From: Liolophura sinensis | Taxonomy: Eukaryota > Mollusca > Polyplacophora > Chitonida > Chitonidae | Assembly (NCBI RefSeq): GCF_032854445.1 | Contig: NC_088296.1 | Coordinates: forward strand, 2,503,246 to 2,567,245 | DNA: 64,000 nucleotides | Direction of reading: 5' to 3' | Notes under the pieces: model-generated | The model's database searches: none | Seen by the model: only the letters and a program-made list of their open reading frames with translations | Told to the model about the DNA's origin: nothing | Position numbers and translations under genes: made by a program | Shown: in pieces, positions 48,201-60,200 of the stretch | Position numbering within the stretch: position 1 is the stretch's first letter | Layout of the letters: each line of letters starts with the position of its first letter

Positions 48201-51200
48201 TACATGTATGTTACATGAGAAGCAGCTGTATAAATGTCTGTCTGTGTGTTGGTCTGTCTGCTCCCCGGTCACATTTCTAACATCCTATCTCGTAACTTGG
48301 GGCATAATCTCTTAACGCGGAGTGTGAGTACAACACAACACTGGCTTATGTACTTGTACGTCACAACTTTTTTAAATTTGTGTTTGTTACAATTAGGCCA
48401 TGCAGAAGATACCACAAATGACATCAACTTCCCAAAACACCCCCCACCCCCCACCCCAACTTGACCCCAGAAGCAAACTGCTTTCTTACCAACAATGCCG
48501 CCACCAACAGCTGCCAAACTTCCCACTTTCAGCCCAGCCACAAGCCCCACTGGACCCCCGATGACACCCCCGATGAGAGCCCCTGTGACCGGAAACATTG
48601 CAGCCTTCAACTTTGATGCCTGAGATGTAAAAGCAAAAAGACCACAATTAGACACCTATGCTACAAGTAAGTTTAATTAAATGAGTAAACCTTATGCTCG
48701 ATTAGAAAAAATCAAACTGCCTTTCTGGACATCATCTCAGTATTTAATGGTCTTTCATCTATATATCTATATATATGAAGATACATATATTCAATGTTTG
48801 TGTTTTCTTTGCCTTTAACAGTCTCTGCAGATCTGAGTTATATTAAAGCTGTCCATGGCTGTAATCTAAATGTCATGGTTACCGCTGAACTTATTTCATT
48901 CTGTATAAAAGTCACATGAGAAATGGTTTGAGGATATTCAGCTTTAAGGGACGCATGGAATGCTGGGTATTGTATCTTCATACGTAACTTAGGATGTGAA
49001 AGTATAATACAGCTGCACAGCCTTTTTCTCGGGGCGTAAAAATGGCTTTAAACTACAATTGTCCCGAGGCCCCAGCAGTCAGTCCTAAAATTAAGTAGCT
49101 TGCTGTAGTGATGTTAAGGGTAATAACTGTCAAAACAACTTTGCTGGCCAGTGGGGTGCTAAACTAGTCTCGCGTTCCCTGTATGCTTATCGATGGCGTC
49201 ATTTCTATGGCGACATTTACACCCACTGACACAAGTAATGCATAAAATAGAGAGGTTTGTAGGAAATATAAAATATGCCTCAAAAATGAACTTCTTTTGT
49301 GATTTTTTTTTTCCTTTCTTCAGTTTCCTTCAAATCATACTCTTTATTTTACAGTATCTTTTCATGTACCCGTTAAGATGGCAGGTCAGCCAACAGACAG
49401 AGAGGCAGAGCACTTACCTTTGACAAGCTATACACTCCCTGCTGCACATTTTCGTGAGCTTTGTCTATGTTTTCCTCAATTGTGTCAATCTTTTCCTGCT
49501 GGTCCTGAAACATTTTAATTCCCATATATCACTCTGCTCAGTACTCAATTTTGAGTCGGTCAGCCAAATGGGGCAGAGAATGCAGAAAACTATGACACCT
49601 CAACAGATGTATCTCAGAAAATAGTGGAGAATGTGACGCTAGTGTTGATACACTTCTTTACCTTTTCCATGGCTGTGTAATGTCACACTATGATCACAGT
49701 GGCTGATAACGGCCATCTAGACCATAAAGAGAATCGCAAATTTTCATCTCTGCAAACATGTGGAACATGCGAATGGGGTGCATCCTTGTTAAGGTTTAAG
49801 GGTGAAGGAACTCAAGACGGCCACTGGTACGCAACACGTACAGGTTTAAGGGTGAAGGAAATCGGAGCGCCACTGGTACGCACCACGTACAGGTTTAGGG
49901 GTGAAGGAACTCGGAGCACCACTGGTACGTACCACATACAGGTTTATGGGTGAAGAAACTCAAGACGGCCACTGGTACGCAACACGTACAGGTTTAAGGG
50001 TTAAGGAACTCAAGACCGCCACGGGTACGTACCACATCCAGGTTTAAGGGTGAAGGAACTCAGAGCGCCACTGGTACGCAACACATACAGGTTTAAGGGT
50101 TAAGGAACTCAAGACCGCCACGGGTACGTACCACGTCCAGGTTTATGGGTGAAGGAACTCAAGAGCGCCACTGGTACGCACCACGTACAGGTATTGGGGT
50201 GAAGGAACTCGGAGCGCCACTGGTACGTACCACATACAGGTTTATGGGTGAAGAAACTCAAGAGCGCCGCTGATACGCAACACGTACAGGTTTAAGGGTA
50301 AAGGAACTCGGAGCGCCACTGGTACGCAACACGTACAGGTTTAAGGGTTAAGGAACTCAAGACCGCCACGGCTACGTACCACATCCAGGTTTATGGGTGA
50401 AGGAACTCGGAGCGCCACTGGTACGTACCACGTACAGGTTTAAGGGTGATGGAACTCGGAGTGCCGCGGGTACGTACCATGTACAGGTTTATAGATGAAG
50501 GAACTCAAGAGCGCCACTGGTACGCAACACGTACAGGTTTGTGGGTGAAGGAACTCAAGAGCGCCACTGGTACGTACCACATACAGGTTTATGGGTGAAG
50601 AAACTCAGAGCGCCACTGGTACGCAACACGTACAGGTTTATGGGTGAAGGAACTCTAGCGCCACTGGTACGTACCACATACAGGTTTATGGGTGAAGAAA
50701 CTCAGAGTGCCACTGGTACACAACACGTACAGGTTTATGGGTGAAGGAACTCTAGCGCCACTGGTACGTACCACATACAGGTTTATGGGTGAAGAAACTC
50801 AGAGTGCCACTGGTACACAACACGTACAGGTTTATGGGTAAAGGAACTCGGAGTGCCACTGGTACGTACCACATACAGGTTTATGGGTGAAGAAACTCAG
50901 AGCGCCACTGGTACGTACCACATACAGGTTTATGGGTGAAGTAACTCGGAGAGCCACTGGTACGTACCACATACAGGTTTAAGGGTGAAGGAACTCTGAG
51001 CGCCACTAGTACGCAACGCGTACAGGTATTGGGGTGAAGGAACTCAAGAGTGATACAGGTACACACCAAGTACACTATCTGATTTGTCACGTTATTAACA
51101 ATTTTTCTCACAAGAGACATAAGGATTTGCATGCTGTGTTGATGAAAGACAAGTGATACAGGTACCTTGAAGTACTTAATTTTCACGTGGAACTAATTTT

Positions 51201-54200
51201 CGCGGATTTTGCAGTCAGTAATTTACCGTGAAAAATAATTTCTATGTAAAAACTTCCAATACTGAATCATAAAGGCTTATTTCAGGAAGTAGTGGTCTAG
51301 TAATAATGAAGGGAAATCTTTGCCGGGCTGGCAGAAATAAGAAAGCTTTTGAGAAGTTTGGATAAGAAAGCTCAGTGATTCAGCTAAAGGGAAGAAACAT
51401 TAGGCTTGAAATATATGCATACAAACTCTGGGGATAGGGCTGGGTGGGCATGAAACAAAGTGGGAGTTCATTGTTGGTTTCCAGTGAATGTTGCTCTGAG
51501 ACACGCCATCCCATTGGCTGTGTCTCTCCTGTAAGCCAATGAGTGAGCTGTTCACAGCACAATGGCTGTTTGAAAGCTTCGGCAATGCTATCAGTTTTAG
51601 ATCGGCTACACAGGATGTTTGAAACGGAAAACAATCCAAAACTAATCGTGTTGCTTGAGTGCGTTAATCAAGAATTAATGACTGGTGTTGAAATACTGGT
51701 TGCTGATTAAAATTACTCATCAAAGGTGTGAATTCTAGAGACAACTCTCTGAATTCTGCTCACGGTAGGTTCTCAGGTAATCTCACATATTTATTAAAAA
51801 ATACCTCATGGTTTTAATCTCTAATGCAGGATTAGCGACATCGCAGGAAATGGGAAATGGGAAAGGGTTAAAGCCACCCTTGATAATACCTGTTTGACAA
51901 ACTTGTGTAATTTGGGCCATATCATAACTAAGAAAATTAAACAATTTTAAGATTGTTACCTTGATTAAATTAATAAAAATTAATTCCCATAAACCCATTC
52001 TTGAAGTTTATCAGCGAAAATAAATTCCAGTGAATAATACAAAGTTTAAAGTATTCAACGAAGAGCACCATTTATTGTCCCAAATGCCACCAGAATTAAG
52101 GAATGACTTAACTATGGCACACCTTGTGTAGTAGTCGTCCTCAGTCGTGCAACCTAAGACTGAGCCATTACCTTCCCGTAAGATGATAATGATGAAGATG
52201 ATATTACTGAGAATGATTTTGTTAGTAAGGTTAATAATGACGACAGTGGAGGTAATGATGCTAGAGATGATACAGACAAAGATAATATTACTGAAGATAA
52301 TGCTGCTTTTATTGCATGATGATCATGATGATATGGATGAAGATGATCTTAGTGATGGAGATGATGCCAGCAATACTGCAAATGCAGATGGAGATGATGC
52401 CAGTGATACTGCAAATGCAGATGGAGATGATGCCAGCGATACTGCAAATGCAGATGGAGATGATGCCAGCGATAATGCAAATGCAGATGGAGATGATGCC
52501 AGCGATAATGCAAATGCAAACGGAAATGATGCCAGCAATACTGCAAATGCAGAGGGAGATGATGCCAGCGATAATACAAATGCAGATGGAGGTGATGCCA
52601 GCGATAAAGCCAATGCAGATGGAGTATGATGTTAAACCCCTAACACTCAATCACTCACTCAAATGCAGATGGACATAATGCCAGTGATAATACAAATGTA
52701 GACAGAGATGGATGAAGCCAGTGATAATGCAAATGTAGATAGAGATGATGAAAGAACATGATGATTATACATGATACAGATGAAGATAATGTTAGGGATG
52801 GAGACGGCTGCTATCACCCACTCCTCTCCGGCCGTAAGTGGGAAGGTTTCAGCAACCTACGGATGGTCGTGGGTTTCCCCTGGGCTGTGCCTGGTTTTCC
52901 ACCCACCATAATGCTGGCCACTGTCGTATAAGTGAAATATTCTTGAGTACATCGTAAAACACCAATCAAATAAATAAATAAATAAATGCTATCACCCACC
53001 ATAGTATGTTATTATAGAACAACAATGAAACAGATAAAGAAGTGTATCAACACTAGCATCATACTCTTGACTATTTTGTGAGATGCAGCTGATGAGGTGT
53101 TATAGTTTTCTGCATCCTCTGAACTCCTTAGTTGATGATAATGATGATGTTAGGGATGGAGATGACGCCAGTGATGACAATCACAAAGACAATGTAGATG
53201 GTGATGATGATGATGACGATGACGATGATGATGATGCTGCTGATGAAGACAATGACACTCTATGGAATCAGCCTACCTGTATCATGGTAGAGAAGTCATG
53301 GAATAGGGCATTCAGTTCAATCAGGCTCTGCAATGTAAACACAAAACACCTCGTCACCACAGTCACGCGCTGTGCAATAATATGTAGCAATAATACTACA
53401 TGGCAAATGATATCATTTTCAAAATAATATAATATTATTTCATGAATATTAAAGGTCATACGATCATGTAGCTCTTTCCTTTTGCACTATATACCAACTG
53501 ATCATTAAAGGCAGGGATCAGAAGACAGAATAAGATGCTGTTTCACTAGCCCCAAATGATACTTTACACCTTCAGTGAATGGGACATTGGTTTTATCATT
53601 TCTGGACACATTTAGCCACTACACCTTCACTACATTTGTCACATTTACCCTTAATACTATTCGTAAGTTTGCTGAAACAAATATCCCCATGATAATGATG
53701 TTACCTGTCCAAGGGAGATAACTAGGCTAAAATTTAGGTCAAACCAAGCTATTGTCCCTTGGCATGCCACACACTGATCCCACTTGGCATGCGTACATTT
53801 TGCGTTTTTTTTTGCACATACATTTGTGAAATTTATTTTTCAAAAAATAACACATCTTTACATGTATATGCTGTAAGACTGCTATGAGCATTCACAGAGC
53901 TGGCTAAGCCTTATCAACATATTCATCTGGACATATCACAGATCTGACACGACTGGCAATAAGCAAGAAAAACTGTCTCAAAAATTCTCCTCTATGAATT
54001 TTCCACCTAGGATTTTGCTAAGAAAAGAGTAGCTAACTACTACGGCATACATATACAAGTAGTAATATAGTAGGCTGCCATTTTGGTCCTTCTATACCTT
54101 CAGAACCCTGCATTTCTATTTCAAGAAATCTGATTGCAGTAGCTTACATGTGCAAAAGATATAATTAATTGCTTCTCATCAAAGTTAATGCTTTAGAATT

Positions 54201-57200
54201 CTTTCCTGTAGACTAATATCACCCTCTCCATAGAAGATATGAAGTGAGTGACTCAAAAACAAACTCAAGATCTGACCTAAAATCTTCATGTAAGTACTTC
54301 ATAAGTTTAAACAATGTCATTGGTTTTATACTTCGTAATTATTGTAGACAGCATAATCTTTGAGAGAAATTTAACATTCCTTTGTGGTCACTGTGTTGTC
54401 TGGGATGACTTAGGTGTGTACTTACCTCTCTCAGGTGGTCCCAGGACTCTGCAGAGTCTGTGTTGTCTGGGATGACTTAGGTGTGTACTTACCTCTCTCA
54501 GGTGTTCCCAGGACTCAGCAGCCTCTGTGTTGTCTGGGAAGAATTAGGTGTGTACTTACCTCTCTCAGGTGTTCCCAGGACTCTGCAGCCTCTGTGTTGT
54601 CTCGGATGAATTAGGTGTGTACTTACCTCTCTCAGGTGTTCCCAGGACTCAGCAGCCTCTGTGTTGTCTGGGATGAATTAGGTGTGTACTTACCTCTCTC
54701 AGGTGTTCCCAGGACTCAGCAGCCTCTGTGTTGTCTGGGATGACTTAGGTGTGTACTTACCTCTCTCAGGTGTTCCCAGGACTCAGCAGCCTCTGTGTTG
54801 TCTCGGATGAATTAGGTGTGTACTTACCTCTCTCAGGTGTTCCCAGGACTCAGCAACCTCTGTGTTGTCTGGGATGACTTAGGTGTGTACTTATCTCTCT
54901 CAGGTGTTCCCAGGACTTCGCAGCCTCAGTGTTGTCTGGGATGACTTAGGTGTGTATTTACCTCTCTCAGGTGTTCCCAGGACTCTGCAGAGTCTGTGTT
55001 GTCTGGGATGAATTAGGTGTGTACTTACCTCTCTCAGGTGTTCCCAGGACTCAGCAGCCTCTGTGTTGTCTGGGATGAATTAGGTGTGTACTTACCTCTC
55101 TCAGGTGTTCCCAGGACTCAGCAGCCTCTGTGTTGTCTGGGATGAATTAGGTGTGTACTTACCTCTCTCAGGTGTTCCCAGGACTCTGCAGAGTCTGTGT
55201 TGTCTGGGATGAATTAGGTGTGTACTTACCTCTCTCAGGTGTTCCCAGGACTCAGCAGCCTCTGTGTTGTCTGGGATGAATTAGGTGTGTACTTACCTCT
55301 CTCAGGTGTTCCCAGGACTCTGCAGCCTCTGTGTTGTCTGGGATGACTTAGGTGTGTACTTACCTCTCTCAGGTGTTCCCAGGACTCAGCAGCCTCTGTG
55401 TTGTCTGGGATGAATTAGGTGTGTACTTACCTCTCTCAGGTGTTCCCAGGACTCAGCAACCTCTGTGTTGTCTGGGATGACTTAGGTGTGTACTTATCTC
55501 TCTCAGGTGTTCCCAGGACTTCGCAGCCTCAGTGTTGTCTGGGATGACTTAGGTGTGTATTTACCTCTCTCAGGTGTTCCCAGGACTCTGCAGAGTCTGT
55601 GTTGTCTGGGATGAATTAGGTGTGTACTTACCTCTCTCAGGTGTTCCCAGGACTCAGCAGCCTCTGTGTTGTCTGGGATGAATTAGGTGTGTACTTACCT
55701 CTCTCAGGTGTTCCCAGGACTCAGCAGCCTCTGTGTTGTCTGGGATGAATTAGGTGTGTACTTACCTCTCTCAGGTGTTCCCAGGACTCTGCAGAGTCTG
55801 TGTTGTCTGGGATGACTTAGGTGTGTATTTACCTCTCTCAGGTGTTTCCAGGACTTCGCAGCCTCAGTGTTGTCTGGGATGAATTAGGTGTGTACTTACC
55901 TCTCTCAGGTGTTCCCAGGACTCAGCAACCTCTGTGTTGTCTGGGATGACTTAGGTGTGTATTTACCTCTCTCAGGTGTTCCCAGGACTCTGCAGAGTCT
56001 GTGTTGTCTAGGATGACTTAGGTGTGTACTTACCTCTCTCAGGTGTTCCCAGGACTCTGCAGCCTCTGTGTTGTCTGGGATGACTTAGGCGTGTATTTAC
56101 CTCTCTCAGGTGGTCCCAGGACTCTGCAGAGTCTGTGTTGTCTGGGATGAATTAGGTGTGTACTTATCTCTCTCAGGTGTTCCCAGGACTTCGCAGTCTC
56201 TGTGTTGTCTGGGATGACTAAGGTGTGTACTTACCTCTCTCAGGTGTTCCCAGGACTCTGCAGCCTCTGTGTTGTCTGGGATGACTTAGGTGTGTACTTA
56301 CCTCTCTCAGGTGTTCCCAGGACTCAGCAGCCTCTGTGTTGTCTGGGATGACTTAGGTGTGTATTTACCTCTCTCAGGTGTTCCCAGGACTCTGCAGCCT
56401 CTGTGTTGTCTGGGATGATTTAGGTGTGTACTTACCTCTCTCAGGTGTTCCCAGGACTCTGCAGCCTCTGTGTTGTCTGGGATGACTTAGGTGTGTATTT
56501 ACCTCTCTCAGGTGTTCCCAGGACTCTGCAGCCTCTGTGTTGTCTGGGATGATTTAGGTGTGTACTTACCTCTCTCAGGTGTTCCCAGGACTCTGCAGCC
56601 TCTGTGTTGTCTGGGATGACTTAGGTGTGTACTTACCTCTCTCAGGTGTTTCCAGGACTTTGCAGCCTCTGTGTTGTCTGGGATGACTTAGGTGTGTATT
56701 TACCTCTCTCAGGTGTTCCCAGGACTCTGCAGAGTGTGTTGTTTGGGATGAATTAGGTGTGTACTTATCTCTCTCAGGTGTTCCCAGGACTTTGCAGCCT
56801 CTGTGTTGTCTGGGATGACTTAGGTGTGTATTTACCTCTCTCAGGTGGTCCCAGGACTCTGCAGAGTCTGTGTTGTCTGGGATGAATTAGGTGTGTACTT
56901 ATCTCTCTCAGGTGTTCCCAGGACTTCGCAGCCTCTGTGTTGTCTGGGATGACTTAGGTGTGTACTTACCTCTCTCAGGTGTTCCCAGGACTCTGCAGCC
57001 TCTGTGTTGTCTGGGATGAATTAGGTGTGTACTTACCTCTCTCAGGTGTTCCCAGGACTCAGCAGCCTCTGTGTTGTCTGGGATGACTTAGGTGTGTATT
57101 TACCTCTCTCAGGTGTTCCCAGGACTCTGCAGCCTCTGTGTTGTCTGGGATGATTTAGGTGTGTACTTACCTCTCTCAGGTGTTCCCAGGACTCAGCAGC

Positions 57201-60200
57201 CTCTGTGTTGTCTGGGATGACTTAGGTGTGTATTTACCTCTCTCAGGTGTTCCCAGGACTCTGCAGCCTCTGTGTTGTCTGGGATGATTTAGGTGTGTAC
57301 TTACCTCTCTCAGGTGTTCCCAGGACTCTGCAGCCTCTGTGTTGTCTGGGATGACTTAGGTGTGTATTTACCTCTCTCAGGTGTTCCCAGGACTTTGCAG
57401 CCTCTGTGTTGTCTGGGATGGCTTAGGTGTGTATTTACCTCTCTCAGGTGTTCCCAGGACTCTGCAGAGTGTGTTGTCTGGGATGAATTAGGTGTGTACT
57501 TACCTCTCTCAGGTGTTCCCAGGACTTTGCAGCCTCTGTGTTGTCTGGGATGACTTAGGTGTGTATTTACCTCTCTCAGGTGTTTCCAGGGCTCTGCAGA
57601 GTCTGTGTTGTCTGGGATGACTTAGGTGTGTACTTACCTCTATCAGGTGTTCCCAGGACTTTGCAGCCTCTGTGTTGTCTGGAATGACTTAGGTGTGTAC
57701 TTACCTCCCTCAGGTGTTCCCAGGACTTTGCAGATCTGTGTTGTCTGGAATGACTTAGGTGTGTACTTATCTCTCTCAGGTGTTCCCAGGATTTTGCAGA
57801 TCTGTGTTGTCTGGGATGATTTAGGTGTGTACTTACCTCTCTCAGGTGTTCCCAGGACTCAGCAGCCTCTGTGTTGTCTGGGATGACATGTGTCTGCAGG
57901 GCTGAAGAGAGCTCTATATCCTCCATCCTCTCCCCCTCTCCTTGAGGTCCGTCGGCCACGTCACTTTCCACGTGCAGTATGGCAGGACCTACTAACAACA
58001 GGAATTGATTAACCTTTTAATGTATCTTGATTGGTCTTTTTATTTTGAACTCAAGAACATTTGGCGTTTTTAATGTGGCACTTATGTTTCTGGGTGGATG
58101 GAAACTGGCTCTACTACCACAATCGCATAACAAACTTTCTAGGAGCAAGACTCTTTCATCAGGCCTCCCTGATCAAAAGTTTCATAAGTTATGTATGAGG
58201 ACTGGGCTAGTGTCCGCACATTTAGAGAGGTCATGGAATAGGGCACTGCGTTCATTCAGGCTCTGACCCAGTAGTAAGGCGTGCCACCGACAACTGCTGA
58301 CACAAAAGGCGCAAGATCTATCCCAGCCATAGCCAAGCAATTACTAGTAACAGGTTCCTTCCAAACCCCACCCCATTTCTTATTGATTTAAGGGCCTTGG
58401 TGACAATAATGGTTGGTAGCAATCATGTGGCCGTCAACGCAGTCTTTACAATTGATAATACTTAATCATTTGTCTTCCACCAGTACAGCATTTTTGTGTG
58501 CAAGTTTGTTGATCCCATGCGAATGAATGAATGAATGAATGAATGAATGAATGAATGACAACGGCCTTTCAGCAAGATTTCAGTCACACTGTGATAATAC
58601 ATCCAATGCGGAGAAGCCTGTCAATGGCTTACTACAGGTTGGTGATTCACACTGGGCATTTAGGTACCCTTCACCCATTAAACTACTATCACATCAGTGA
58701 AAAACTACAATCAAATACATGCAAATAACTACTACTGAATGTTTTCACTACCTGACCCAAGTAACATCAGCTCACCAGACCTGTCCTGTCGACTGTGCAT
58801 GTCTGACCCACCACAGCTCTCCATGAACTCAACAACACCCTCCACAGCCAGCTTCTTCACCGCTAGCACTCTAGAGTCAAACTTTTCCCAGTCCTCTTCC
58901 TGAATCTGGTTCCTCGCTCTCTCCATCTCCCTCACTGTGGCGTTGATTTGCTGAACAGTGCGTGAGGCATTCACCTGCTCTGTGTGGAGACTGCTCCAGT
59001 CTTCATTGTTCAGAAACTAAACAAACAAGCAACTATTTATTATGTATTTACCATGAAAATTTGCCTGATATAGTGCATTTTTGGAGGCAAAAAATAAAGT
59101 ATATACCCTAAATGACCGAAAAATTTTTTTAGAGGCAAATACATATATCAAAATACTATGTTAGGTGCTGAACCTTACAACTTTCCCGTAGAATATCAAC
59201 CATTGTTCCAAGCAAAGGTCAAAACACCTCTCTACAATCAACAGGGGGGGCCTCCGTGGCTCAGTCGGTTAGCGCGCTAGCACAGCGCAATGACCCTGGA
59301 GTCTCTCGCCAATGCGGTCACTGTGAGTTCAAGTCCAGCTCATGCTGGCTTCCTCTCTGGTCGTACATGGGAAGGTCTGCCAGCAACCTGCGGATGGTCG
59401 TGGGTTTCTCCCGGGCTCTGCCCGGTTTCCTCCCACCATAATGCTGGCCGCCGTCGTATAAGTGAAATATTCTTGAGTACGGCGTAAAACACCAATCAAA
59501 TACATAAATAACTCTACAATCAACAGAACTCTCAGAATCAGGAAAAATGGGAAAGTTTGTCATGGACGAAATTTTTGGTGATTTAAGGTAAATGCAACTG
59601 TAAATGTGTATCAATACTTTCTGTGTTCAACAATTTTTGTTAACAGGATATTGATCTATGGTGCTCATAGCTCCCAGAGAAACCTTACAAACATCTGTCT
59701 AAGATGAACACCACTCTCAGTATCAGGCAGAATGAAAACACAGGTAACTGACAGTTGGGGGCCTCCATGGCTCAGTTGGTTAGTGCGCTAGCGCAGAATA
59801 ATGCCCCAGGAGTTTCTCACCAATGCTGTCGCTGTGAGTTCCAGTCCAGCTCATCCTGGCTTCCTCTCCGGCCGTAAGTGGGAAAGTCTGCCACCAACCT
59901 GTGGATGGTCGTGGGTTTCACTCGAGCCCTGCCCAGTTTCCACCCCTCATAATGCTGGCCACCGTCGTATAAGGGAAATATTCTTGAGTATGGCATAAAA
60001 CACCAATCAAAACATATAAATAAAATGAATAAACAGACAGTCAATACTTCCGGTCAAATACAGTATTTATTTATTAATTTGAATGACAGTTGATGTCATA
60101 CAATGAAATACATTTCTCTTATACAATGAGTATAAGACTTTGGAGTAAAAGGAGCCAGGCTAACCCAAGACAACAAAACCAGGTGCTTTATAAAGAAATA

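Noticed and set aside
54414-57886. Plus-strand frames of 66-86 codons in the 67-bp array
   Set aside because: They are antisense shadows of the exon 3 donor repeat; no start or splice context is specific to them.
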